Below are positions 46,442 through 54,711 of a DNA stretch of 64,000 bases, one piece after another. Location of the stretch: contig NZ_AP027764.1 in assembly GCF_036503815.1 (NCBI RefSeq), forward strand, positions 1,736,001-1,800,000, in the 5' to 3' direction. The stretch comes from Escherichia coli. Its GTDB lineage: Bacteria > Pseudomonadota > Gammaproteobacteria > Enterobacterales > Enterobacteriaceae. The notes under the pieces are model-generated. The model worked only from the letters and a program-made list of their open reading frames with translations, did no database searches and was not told the DNA's origin. The translations under genes were made by a program, and so were the position numbers. The first letter of the stretch is position 1. Each line of letters begins with the position of its first letter.

Positions 46442-47800
46442 ATGACTCAACGACGTGATTTACAAGCACTGATCGATGCTGCTCCGGTCGGCAAGATGCA
46501 GTGGCGCGTTATCATCTGCTGTTTTCTGGTGGTAATGCTCGATGGTTTTGACACCGCGGCTATCGGCTTTATCGCCCCTGATATTCGCACTCACTGGCAA
46601 CTCACCGCAGGCGATCTCGCCCCGCTTTTTGGCGCGGGTCTGCTGGGATTAACCGCAGGAGCACTGCTTTGTGGCCCGTTGTCCGATCGCTTTGGTCGCA
46701 AGCGGGTGATTGAGCTGTGCGTCTTTTTGTTTGGCGCGTTAAGCCTCGCCTCTGCGTTTTCACCAGATCTGCAAACGCTGGTATTACTGCGTTTTCTCAC
46801 AGGGCTTGGGCTTGGCGGCGCGATGCCGAACACCATCACCATGACCTCGGAATATCTGCCTGCCCGTCGCCGGGGCGCGCTGGTGACGCTGATGTTTTGC
46901 GGCTTTACGCTGGGTTCGGCGTTTGGCGGGATTGTCAGCGCACAGCTGGTGCCGGTGATTGGCTGGCACGGCATTCTGGTGTTGGGGGGCGTGTTACCGC
47001 TGATGCTGTTTGTCGCACTGCTGGTAGTTCTGCCGGAATCGCCACGCTGGCAGGTGCGCCGCCAGCTACCGCAGGCGGTGATTGCGAAAACCGTCAGCGC
47101 CATCACCCGCGAGCGTTATGTCGATACCCACTTTTATCTCAATGAATCAGCCTCCGTTACAAAAGGCAGCATTCGTCAACTGTTTATGGGACGTCAGTTA
47201 CCCATTACGTTGATGCTTTGGGTGGTGTTCTTTATGAGCCTGCTGATTATTTACCTGCTCTCAAGCTGGATGCCAACGCTGTTGAACCATCGCGGCATAG
47301 ACCTGCAACACGCGTCCTGGGTCACCGCCGCGTTCCAGATTGGCGGTACGTTAGGCGCGCTGGCGCTGGGTGTGCTGATGGATAAGTTCAATCCTTTCCG
47401 CGTACTGGCGCTGAGCTATGCCATAGGCGCTATATGCATCGTGATGATTGGCTTAAGCCAGGATGGATTATGGCTGATGGCACTGGCGATTTTCGGCACC
47501 GGCATTGGCATTAGCGGATCTCAGGTGGGGTTGAACGCGTTGACCGCAACGCTCTACCCAACGCAAAGCCGCGCCACGGGCGTGAGCTGGTCAAACGCCG
47601 TAGGCCGCTGCGGCGCGATTGTCGGCTCGCTTTCTGGCGGCCTGATGATGGCGATGAATTTCTCTTTCGACACCCTGTTTTTCATTATCGCTGTGCCCGC
47701 GGCGATCAGTGCGGTGATGTTAAGCCTGCTGATCACCGTGGTTCGCCAGTCGACCTCTGTCCCTGACTCACTGCCTCGCGCAGGCGTTGTGAACGAATAA
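46442..47800 (+). CDS. mhbT: Aromatic acid:H+ symporter, 3-hydroxybenzoate/gentisate uptake (MhbT-like)
   Basis: 452-residue major facilitator of the AAHS family with 12 helices. The family signature DGFDTAAIGFIAP is in helix 1 (near residue 32), and motif A is GPLSDRFGRKRV near 76; its repeat LGVLMDKFNPFR is near 310. Related to BenK, PcaK and MhbT. First gene of the plus-strand mhb cluster, divergent from mhbR; mhbD follows after 11 bp. The precise substrate is inferred from context. Confidence 0.87.
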   Translation: MTQRRDLQALIDAAPVGKMQWRVIICCFLVVMLDGFDTAAIGFIAPDIRTHWQLTAGDLAPLFGAGLLGLTAGALLCGPLSDRFGRKRVIELCVFLFGALSLASAFSPDLQTLVLLRFLTGLGLGGAMPNTITMTSEYLPARRRGALVTLMFCGFTLGSAFGGIVSAQLVPVIGWHGILVLGGVLPLMLFVALLVVLPESPRWQVRRQLPQAVIAKTVSAITRERYVDTHFYLNESASVTKGSIRQLFMGRQLPITLMLWVVFFMSLLIIYLLSSWMPTLLNHRGIDLQHASWVTAAFQIGGTLGALALGVLMDKFNPFRVLALSYAIGAICIVMIGLSQDGLWLMALAIFGTGIGISGSQVGLNALTATLYPTQSRATGVSWSNAVGRCGAIVGSLSGGLMMAMNFSFDTLFFIIAVPAAISAVMLSLLITVVRQSTSVPDSLPRAGVVNE

Positions 47801-47811
47801 GGAGCATCCTA

Positions 47812-48840
47812 ATGACTGATAACAATCAAAAAAGCCGCGAGCAATTTTATCAGCATATTTCCGGGCAAAACCTGACCCCGCTGTGGGAGTCACTGCACCA
47901 TCTGGTGCCGAAAACGCCCAACGCTAACTGTGCGCCAGCGTACTGGAATTATCAGGAGATCCGCCCGCTGCTACTGGAGAGCGGCAGCCTGATTGGTGCG
48001 AAAGAGGCCGTGCGCCGCGTGCTGGTGCTGGAAAACCCGGCGCTGCGCGGGCAGTCTTCCATTTCCGCGACTTTGTATGCTGGTTTGCAACTGATCATGC
48101 CAGGCGAAGTGGCACCGAGTCATCGCCATAACCAGTCAGCACTGCGTTTTATTGTTGAAGGCAAAGGGGCATTTACCGCCGTTGATGGCGAACGCACGCC
48201 CATGAATGAGGGCGATTTTATCCTGACCCCACAATGGCGCTGGCACGATCACGGTAACCCTGGCGACGAACCGGTTATCTGGCTCGATGGACTGGATCTG
48301 CCATTAGTGAACACTCTGGGCTGCGGTTTTGCCGAAGATTACCCGGAAGAGCAACAACCGGTAACGCGTAAAGAGGGCGATTATCTGCCACGTTACGCTG
48401 CCAATATGTTGCCGCTGCGCCATCAGACGAGGAACTCCTCACCGATCTTTAACTATCGTTATGACCGTAGCCGCGAAGTGCTGCACGATTTAACCCGCCT
48501 GGGCGATGCCGACGAGTGGGATGGCTACAAAATGCGCTATGTCAACCCGGTCACCGGCGGCTATCCGATGCCGTCGATGGGCGCCTTCCTGCAACTGCTA
48601 CCGAAAGGGTTCGCCTCCCGCGTGGCGCGTACCACTGACAGCACTATCTACCATGTAGTGGAAGGTAGCGGACAAGTCACCATCGGCAATGAAATCTTCA
48701 CCTTTAGTGCAAAAGATATCTTTGTGGTGCCGACCTGGCACGGCGTGTCATTCCAGACTACGCAAGATACCGTTTTATTCAGTTTTTCGGACAGACCGGT
48801 ACAAGAAGCCCTGGGGCTGTTCCGCGAAGCGCGTTATTAA
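47812..48840 (+). CDS. mhbD: Gentisate 1,2-dioxygenase
   Basis: 342-residue bicupin Fe(II) dioxygenase that opens gentisate to maleylpyruvate with O2. Metal ligands in the N-terminal cupin are His104 and His106 (PSHRHNQSALRF) and His145 (QWRWHDHG). The C-terminal cupin (STIYHVVEGSGQVTIG and VPTWHGVSFQ) lacks the full triad, as in the family. E. coli O157:H7 has a characterised homologue (Z3393, from memory). Preceded by GGAGC. Confidence 0.93.
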   Translation: MTDNNQKSREQFYQHISGQNLTPLWESLHHLVPKTPNANCAPAYWNYQEIRPLLLESGSLIGAKEAVRRVLVLENPALRGQSSISATLYAGLQLIMPGEVAPSHRHNQSALRFIVEGKGAFTAVDGERTPMNEGDFILTPQWRWHDHGNPGDEPVIWLDGLDLPLVNTLGCGFAEDYPEEQQPVTRKEGDYLPRYAANMLPLRHQTRNSSPIFNYRYDRSREVLHDLTRLGDADEWDGYKMRYVNPVTGGYPMPSMGAFLQLLPKGFASRVARTTDSTIYHVVEGSGQVTIGNEIFTFSAKDIFVVPTWHGVSFQTTQDTVLFSFSDRPVQEALGLFREARY

Positions 48841-48855
48841 TTTGGGAGAGAGAAA

Positions 48856-49557
48856 ATGACTCAATATGTATTCGAACCACAAGCGCCCGTTACCGTACCG
48901 GTTGTTGGCAGTGATGAACAATTCCCCGTGCGCCGCGTTTACTGTGTCGGGCGTAACTATGCCGCCCACGCCCGCGAAATGGGCTTTGATCCGGATCGTG
49001 AACCCCCCTTCTTCTTCTGCAAACCAGCAGATGCCGTTGTTCCGGTCGCCGCTGGCGAAACGCTGGCGCTGCCGTATCCGGCGCAGACCGATAACTATCA
49101 TTACGAAATTGAACTGGTGGTGGCGATTGGTAAAAAGGGCAGCGATATCCCACTGGAAAAGGCCCATGAATATGTCTGGGGTTATGCCACAGGCCTTGAT
49201 ATGACGCGCCGTGACCGTCAAATGGAAATGCGTCAGATGGGCCGCCCGTGGGAAATCGGCAAAGCATTTGATCTCTCGGCCCCCATCGCACCGCTGCACA
49301 AAGCCAGCGAAACCGGCGGTATTGATAACGCACCAATCTGGTTACAGGTAAACGGTGAAGATCACCAGCGCAGCGATATTCGCCATCTCGTCTGGTCGGT
49401 GAATGAAACCATCAGCTACCTGTCAGGCTTCTTTGAGCTGCAACCGGGCGATCTGATCTTCACTGGTACGCCAGAAGGGGTGGGCCCGGTAGTGAAAGGT
49501 GATGTGATCACGGGCAACGTCGAGGGCTTAACCCCTATCGCGGTGAAGATTGTCTGA
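48856..49557 (+). CDS. mhbH: Fumarylpyruvate hydrolase (FAH family)
   Basis: 233 residues of the fumarylacetoacetate hydrolase fold; splits fumarylpyruvate into fumarate and pyruvate. The N-terminal core YCVGRNYAAHAREMG is followed by metal ligands Glu84 and Glu86 (YHYEIELVV) and Asp115 (GLDMTRRD). GDLIFTGTPEGVGPV near residue 200 is the other family block. Ribosome-binding site GGGAGAGAG. Between mhbD and mhbI in a closely spaced operon. Confidence 0.92.
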   Translation: MTQYVFEPQAPVTVPVVGSDEQFPVRRVYCVGRNYAAHAREMGFDPDREPPFFFCKPADAVVPVAAGETLALPYPAQTDNYHYEIELVVAIGKKGSDIPLEKAHEYVWGYATGLDMTRRDRQMEMRQMGRPWEIGKAFDLSAPIAPLHKASETGGIDNAPIWLQVNGEDHQRSDIRHLVWSVNETISYLSGFFELQPGDLIFTGTPEGVGPVVKGDVITGNVEGLTPIAVKIV

Positions 49558-49565
49558 GGTGCATG

Positions 49566-50210
49566 ATGAAGCTGTACAGTTTTTTTAATAGTTCAGCATC
49601 GTACCGGGTACGCATTGCGCTGGCGCTGAAAGGCATTAATTACCAGACCGAAGGGGTGAATATCCGTATTGGTCAGCAAAATGAACTGGCCTATCGGCGG
49701 ATGAATCCTGTCGGGCTGGTGCCGACGCTGCTGACTGACGAGGGCGAGTCACTCGGTCAGTCGCTGGCGATTATTGACTGGCTGGATCGTCACTACCCGC
49801 AAGTTCCGCTGGTGCCGCAGGAAGAACCAGCCCGCAACAAGGTGCTGGAAATTGTCTATGCCATCGCTTGTGATATTCATCCATTGAATAACCTGCGCGT
49901 GCTGCGCTACCTGACCGAAGAGCTGAACGTCAGTGAAGAAGAGAAAAAACGCTGGTATGCGCACTGGATCCAGCAAGGGTTAAACGCGGTGGAACAGCTA
50001 CTGCGCCAGAGCCAGTCGGGGCAATTTTGTGTGGGTGAGACGCCGACGCTGGCAGACTGCTGCCTTGTTCCTCAGTGGGCGAACGCGCTACGTATGAACT
50101 GCGATCTGAGTGGATATCCGCGCTGTAAAACAGTGTTCGACGCCTGCACGCAGCTGCCAGCGTTCATTGCCGCAGCGCCAGAAAATCAACAAGATAAAAT
50201 TTCAGCCTGA
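49566..50210 (+). CDS. mhbI: Maleylpyruvate isomerase (zeta-class GST fold)
   Basis: 214 residues: N-terminal thioredoxin-like domain beginning MKLYSFFNSSASYRVRIALA with the zeta-class Ser/Arg active-site motif, then an all-helical C-terminal domain (DIHPLNNLRVLRYL near 106). Converts maleylpyruvate to fumarylpyruvate, most likely with glutathione. Two adjacent ATGs occur; the second (49566) has the better distance to GAGG. The other zeta-class function, maleylacetoacetate isomerase, is less likely given the neighbours. Confidence 0.9.
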   Translation: MKLYSFFNSSASYRVRIALALKGINYQTEGVNIRIGQQNELAYRRMNPVGLVPTLLTDEGESLGQSLAIIDWLDRHYPQVPLVPQEEPARNKVLEIVYAIACDIHPLNNLRVLRYLTEELNVSEEEKKRWYAHWIQQGLNAVEQLLRQSQSGQFCVGETPTLADCCLVPQWANALRMNCDLSGYPRCKTVFDACTQLPAFIAAAPENQQDKISA

Positions 50211-50224
50211 CCAGGAGAACCATA

Positions 50225-51418
50225 ATGACTAAAGTGACACGCGCAGTAATTGTGGGAGGCGGGATCGGCGGTGCGGCAACTGCGTTGTCACTGGCCCGCC
50301 AGGGGATCAAAGTGGTGCTGCTGGAAAAGGCGCATGAGATCGGTGAGATCGGCGCAGGCATCCAGTTGGGGCCAAACGCGTTTTCGGCGTTGGACAGTCT
50401 TGGCGTCGGCGAAATCGCCCGCCAGCGCGCGGTGTTTACCGATCACATTACCATGATGGATGCGGTAAACGCCGAAGAAGTGGTGCGCATTGAAACCGGT
50501 CAGGCCTTTCGTGACCATTTCGGCGGCCCTTACGCGGTGATCCACCGCGTTGATATTCATGCCTCGGTGTGGGAAGCGGTACTGACGCATCCGGACGTGG
50601 AGTATCACACCTCTACGAATGTCGTGGATATTCGTGAGACGGAAGACGATGTCACCGTTTTCGACGATCGAGGTAATAGCTGGAGCGGCGATATTTTGAT
50701 TGGCTGTGATGGCGTGAAGTCAGTGGTGCGCCAGAGCTTATTAGGCGATGCGCCGCGCGTCACCGGACATGTGGTCTACCGTGCGGTTATCGATTGTGCG
50801 GATATGCCGGAAGATTTACGTATTAATGCGCCGGTATTGTGGGCGGGTCCGCACTGTCACCTGGTGCATTATCCTTTGCGCGGCGGCAAGCAGTATAACC
50901 TGGTGGTGACATTCCACAGCCGCCACCAGGAAGAGTGGGGCGTGAAGGATGGCAGTAAAGAGGAAGTGCTTTCCTATTTTGAAGGCATTCACCCGCGTCC
51001 TCGCCAGATGCTGGATAAACCGACGTCATGGCGACGCTGGTCAACGGCCGATCGTGAACCGGTAGGGAAATGGGGGACTAACCGCATTACGCTGGTGGGC
51101 GATGCGGCCCATCCGGTGGCGCAGTATATGGCACAAGGTGCCTGTATGGCGCTGGAAGATGCAGTAACGCTGGGTAAGGCGCTGGCGCAGTGTGAGGGTA
51201 ATGCGGCGCAAGCTTTTGCGCTGTATGAGTCGGTACGTATTCCGCGTACCGCGCGCATCGTCTGGTCGACCCGTGAAATGGGGCGGGTTTATCACGCCGC
51301 AGGGGTAGAACGTCAGGTACGTAACCTGCTGTGGAAAGGGAAATCGCAGGCAGAGTTTTATCGCGGCATGGAGTGGCTGTACGGCTGGAAAGAAGATAAC
51401 TGTCTGCAACCACGCTGA
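50225..51418 (+). CDS. mhbM: 3-hydroxybenzoate 6-monooxygenase
   Basis: 397-residue FAD- and NADH-dependent class A flavoprotein hydroxylase that makes gentisate from 3-hydroxybenzoate. Rossmann motif VGGGIGGAATALSLARQG (10-27), the DG motif LIGCDGVKSVVR near 158, and the GD motif ITLVGDAAHPVAQYMAQGA near 290 are all intact. Related to 6-hydroxylases rather than salicylate hydroxylases by its company with gentisate enzymes. Last gene of mhbTDHIM, 14 bp after mhbI, with a CCAGGAGAA ribosome-binding site. Confidence 0.92.
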   Translation: MTKVTRAVIVGGGIGGAATALSLARQGIKVVLLEKAHEIGEIGAGIQLGPNAFSALDSLGVGEIARQRAVFTDHITMMDAVNAEEVVRIETGQAFRDHFGGPYAVIHRVDIHASVWEAVLTHPDVEYHTSTNVVDIRETEDDVTVFDDRGNSWSGDILIGCDGVKSVVRQSLLGDAPRVTGHVVYRAVIDCADMPEDLRINAPVLWAGPHCHLVHYPLRGGKQYNLVVTFHSRHQEEWGVKDGSKEEVLSYFEGIHPRPRQMLDKPTSWRRWSTADREPVGKWGTNRITLVGDAAHPVAQYMAQGACMALEDAVTLGKALAQCEGNAAQAFALYESVRIPRTARIVWSTREMGRVYHAAGVERQVRNLLWKGKSQAEFYRGMEWLYGWKEDNCLQPR

Positions 51419-51449
51419 GTACTTCTTACCTAATCAGGTGCACGGACGG

Positions 51450-51487
51450 TCCCCTCGCCCCTTGGGGGAGAGGGTTAGGGTGAGGGG
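51450..51487. repeat. GC-rich palindromic repeat at the right edge of the mhb island
   Basis: TCCCCTCGCCCCTTGGGGG followed by AGAGGGTTAGGGTGAGGGGA. It has the look of the CCCTCTCCC...GGGTGAGGG palindromes common in other Enterobacteriaceae but less typical of E. coli. It may act as terminator for mhbM or mark the junction of acquired DNA. Confidence 0.55.
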
Positions 51488-51536
51488 AAAAATCTTGCCC
51501 GAATTAATCAGTAAGTCAGTTTGTCTGCAAACACCA

Positions 51537-51567
51537 GAGGCGCTAACATAGCGCCTCATTTTTTTGC
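51537..51567 (+). terminator. Terminator-like hairpin immediately before dusC
   Basis: GAGGCGCTA/TAGCGCCTC, 9-bp stem with a 3-nt loop, followed by ATTTTTTT. It ends about 10 nt before the dusC ATG. Either it terminates the mhb operon or, since dusC needs transcription through or from it, it is an attenuator in the dusC leader. Confidence 0.8.
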
Positions 51568-51577
51568 GGGTGATGAT

Positions 51578-52528
51578 ATGCGTGTGTTACTGGCGCCGAT
51601 GGAGGGTGTACTCGACTCTCTGGTGCGTGAATTGCTGACCGAAGTTAACGACTACGATCTGTGCATCACCGAGTTTGTCCGCGTGGTGGATCAACTGCTG
51701 CCGGTAAAAGTTTTTCATCGCATTTGCCCGGAGCTACAAAACGCCAGCCGAACGCCATCCGGTACGCTGGTGCGCGTGCAATTGCTGGGTCAGTTCCCAC
51801 AATGGCTGGCAGAGAACGCCGCCCGTGCGGTGGAGTTAGGTTCCTGGGGTGTGGATCTTAATTGCGGCTGTCCGTCGAAAACGGTTAACGGTAGCGGCGG
51901 CGGGGCGACACTACTCAAAGATCCTGAACTCATCTACCAGGGTGCAAAAGCGATGCGTGAAGCTGTACCGGCGCATTTGCCCGTCAGTGTGAAAGTGCGT
52001 CTGGGCTGGGACAGCGGTGAGAAGAAATTTGAAATCGCCGATGCGGTTCAACAGGCTGGCGCTACGGAGTTGGTGGTGCATGGGCGGACAAAAGAGCAGG
52101 GGTACCGCGCGGAGCATATTGACTGGCAGGCGATTGGCGAGATTCGCCAACGGCTGAATATTCCGGTGATTGCCAACGGTGAAATCTGGGACTGGCAGAG
52201 CGCGCAACAGTGTATGGCGATCAGCGGCTGTGACGCGGTGATGATTGGTCGCGGAGCGCTCAATATTCCCAACCTGAGCCGGGTGGTAAAATATAACGAA
52301 CCGCGAATGCCGTGGCCGGAGGTGGTTGCTTTGCTACAAAAATATACCCGTCTGGAAAAGCAGGGCGATACTGGGTTATATCACGTTGCGCGGATTAAAC
52401 AGTGGTTGAGTTATTTGCGTAAAGAATACGATGAAGCAACGGAATTATTTCAGCATGTTCGGGTGTTGAATAATTCCCCTGATATTGCAAGGGCTATTCA
52501 GGCAATTGATATCGATAAGCTGCGATAA
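51578..52528 (+). CDS. dusC: DusC, tRNA-dihydrouridine(16) synthase
   Basis: 316-residue FMN/NADPH TIM-barrel enzyme that reduces U16 in tRNA. The start [19 protein letters not shown] carries the first FMN block; the catalytic Cys is in [15 protein letters not shown] near residue 98; [11 protein letters not shown] and VIANGEIWD complete the FMN site; the C-terminal helical domain binds tRNA. The ATG at 51578 follows GGGTGATG; the longer frame to 51521 runs through the hairpin and is rejected. Confidence 0.95.
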
Positions 52529-52915
52529 TAGTGGAATCGCAGCTTATCAGAGACAATGAATCGTTTATTCAGCTTCATCATCTTGTTGCGCTCCTTTCAT
52601 GAGCTAAGCCATATATTGCCACTGGCGCAAGGCGCGCGCAGGGGGAGGACAATAGCCTCCTCCCCCTGCATCCCCGGGCTCTGGCGAACAAAATCGCTGT
52701 TGCGCGGTACCTTCAGCTTATCCCCTTCGTCTACCGTGTCGTGCGCGAGTTAACGTCCCTGTAAAACGCGCCCTCAGCCCACATTCATGTGGGCTGTCCC
52801 GGCCTTCGGGGAACGCTTCAGCGATTTTGACGCCACCAACACCGGAGCTGTTTGCAAATCAAGTACACAAAATATCGAGTTCCTGACCTGACAACTTATA
52901 TGCCATATCTGATTT
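52529..52915. other. Hairpin-rich intergenic tract between dusC and yohP
   Basis: 387 bp without a convincing gene. It contains a perfect 12-bp stem GCAGGGGGAGGA/TCCTCCCCCTGC (52638-52669, 8-nt loop), a 9-bp stem CAGCCCACA/TGTGGGCTG with a TTCA loop (52775-52796), and a small stem around GGCCTTCGGG (52797-52812). It is more GC-rich than its flanks. A 65-codon frame at 52556 has no recognisable features. I do not recognise the sequence. Confidence 0.6.
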
Positions 52916-52999
52916 TTAAAATATCATCTTAAATACGCCAGTCACCACCAGTAGTCCAATCAGGAAAATAATCAATACAGCCCAGAGTATAATTTTCAT
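52916..52999 (-). CDS. yohP: YohP, 27-residue membrane miniprotein
   Basis: The minus strand reads a 27-residue single-helix protein beginning MKIILWAVLIIF and ending TGVFKMIF, then TAA. A good ribosome-binding site AAGGAA lies 6 nt before the ATG (complement 52997-52999). It matches the small inner-membrane protein YohP of K-12 as I remember it; function is unknown, and its mRNA has been used as a model for membrane targeting. Convergent with dusC, divergent from mdtQ. Confidence 0.93.
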   Translation of the reverse strand: MKIILWAVLIIFLIGLLVVTGVFKMIF

Positions 53000-53222
53000 T
53001 GGCGTTCCTTTATTTGTGAGTGTCGAATAAGTATAGGAAAAAACGAAGCCCTTTGCCGTTACTCATAAGTGATTAAGATAAATCGGAGAATATCATTCAC
53101 TTACTGTATATTTTTCTGAATATGTCGTTTTATTGCCACTGATGTATTGCCACGCGAAACTAAAAAATATATTGCATCACACGGTAATCTCCGCGCACCT
53201 TTTCTTACCTGACTATTCCTCC

Positions 53223-54659
53223 ATGAATCGTGATTCCTTTTACCCAGCCATCGCCTGTTTTCCTCTGTTACTGATGCTGGCCGGGTGTGCGCCTATGCAT
53301 GAAACCCGCCAGGCGTTAAGCCAGCAAACACCCGCTGCGCAAGTTGACACCGCATTACCTACGGCGCTGAAAAATGGTTGGCCAGACAGCCAATGGTGGC
53401 TGGAGTATCACGATAATCAACTCACTTCATTAATTAACTATGCACTGCAGAACGCACCGGATATGCAGGTGGCTGAACAGCGCATTCAGCTGGCTGAAGC
53501 CCAGGCGAAGGCAGTTGCCACTCAGGATGGCCCTCAGATCGATTTTTCTGCGGATATGGAGAGGCAAAAAATGTCGGCAGAAGGGCTAATGGGGCCGTTT
53601 GCTCTGAACGATCCTGCCGCAGGTACGACCGGTCCGTGGTACACCAATGGTACTTTTGGCTTAACGGCGGGCTGGCATCTTGATATTTGGGGAAAGAATC
53701 GGGCGGAGGTTACTGCTCGCCTGGGTACAGTTAAAGCACGGGCGGCGGAACGCGAGCAAACCCGCCAATTGCTGGCTGGCAGCGTTGTCCGCCTTTACTG
53801 GGAGTGGCAAACCCAGGCAGCGTTAAACACTGTTTTGCAGCAAATCGAAAAAGAGCAGAACACCATTATCGCGACCGATCGCCAGCTATACCAGAACGGG
53901 ATTACTTCTTCAGTTGAAGGTGTGGAAACCGATATTAATGCCAGCAAGACCCGGCAGCAGCTCAACGATGTCGTGGGAAAAATGAAAATTATTGAGGCAC
54001 GGTTAAGCGCACTTACAAATCACCAGATAAAGTCATTGAAGCTTAAACCGGTTGAGTTGCCGAAAGTGGCAAGTCAGCTTCCTGATGAACTGGGGTATTC
54101 ATTGCTGGCACGGCGGGCAGATTTGCAGGCAGCGCATTGGTACGTTGAGTCATCGTTAAGCACCATTGATGCGGCAAAAGCGGCATTTTATCCTGACATC
54201 AACCTGATGGCCTTCCTGCAACAGGATGCGTTGCACTTAAGCGACCTGTTCCGTCATTCCGCGCAGCAAATGGGCGTTACGGCAGGCCTGACACTACCCA
54301 TTTTCGATAGTGGTCGTCTTAACGCCAACCTCGATATTGCAAAAGCCGAAAGCAACTTGTCTATCGCCAGCTACAACAAAGCGGTGGTTGAAGCGGTGAA
54401 TGACGTGGCGCGGGCAGCCAGTCAGGTTCAGACGCTGGCGGAGAAAAACCAGCATCAGGCGCAAATTGAGCGCGATGCCTTGCGTGTGGTAGGTCTTGCG
54501 CAGGCCCGCTTTAACGCGGGTATCATTGCTGGTTCCCGCGTCAGCGAAGCCAGGATCCCGGCGCTGCGTGAGCGGGCCAATGGCCTGTTATTGCAAGGGC
54601 AGTGGCTGGATGCCTCCATTCAACTCACCGGGGCGCTGGGCGGGGGTTACAAACGCTGA
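53223..54659 (+). CDS. mdtQ: MdtQ, outer-membrane efflux lipoprotein (intact here)
   Basis: 478-residue TolC-like outer-membrane factor of the NodT/RND family. The lipoprotein signal MNRDSFYPAIACFPLLLML leads to lipobox LAGC (Cys22). Two OEP repeats (about 60-250 and 270-470) contain TAGWHLDIWGKNRAEV and TAGLTLPIFDSGRLNANL. It is thought to pair with a drug efflux pump; resistance to acriflavine and other compounds has been reported. In K-12 the gene is disrupted (from memory), whereas the frame here is uninterrupted. The start has no strong ribosome-binding site, but the signal peptide fixes it. Confidence 0.9.
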   Translation: MNRDSFYPAIACFPLLLMLAGCAPMHETRQALSQQTPAAQVDTALPTALKNGWPDSQWWLEYHDNQLTSLINYALQNAPDMQVAEQRIQLAEAQAKAVATQDGPQIDFSADMERQKMSAEGLMGPFALNDPAAGTTGPWYTNGTFGLTAGWHLDIWGKNRAEVTARLGTVKARAAEREQTRQLLAGSVVRLYWEWQTQAALNTVLQQIEKEQNTIIATDRQLYQNGITSSVEGVETDINASKTRQQLNDVVGKMKIIEARLSALTNHQIKSLKLKPVELPKVASQLPDELGYSLLARRADLQAAHWYVESSLSTIDAAKAAFYPDINLMAFLQQDALHLSDLFRHSAQQMGVTAGLTLPIFDSGRLNANLDIAKAESNLSIASYNKAVVEAVNDVARAASQVQTLAEKNQHQAQIERDALRVVGLAQARFNAGIIAGSRVSEARIPALRERANGLLLQGQWLDASIQLTGALGGGYKR

Positions 54660-54676
54660 TGATATACGCCTTCTAT

Positions 54677-54701
54677 ACTTAACGTTTATTCAGCGTTAAG
54701 T
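54677..54701. repeat. 8-bp inverted repeat between mdtQ and yohF
   Basis: ACTTAACG (54677-54684) and CGTTAAGT (54694-54701), perfect inverses with a 9-nt spacer, ending just before the yohF ribosome-binding site GGAG. Could be an operator or a weak hairpin. Confidence 0.4.
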
Positions 54702-54711
54702 GGAGAACTCG

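Noticed and set aside
46591..47106. 171-codon open frame antisense to mhbT
   Set aside because: Ser/Pro/Arg-rich translation typical of a shadow frame over a GC-rich membrane-protein gene.
51521..51577. 19-residue N-terminal extension of DusC
   Set aside because: It would run through the terminator-like hairpin, whereas the ATG at 51578 begins the conserved FMN-binding start of the family.
52556..52753. 65-codon frame in the dusC-yohP gap
   Set aside because: Runs through the 12-bp hairpin, has no ribosome-binding site and no recognisable features; treated as non-coding.
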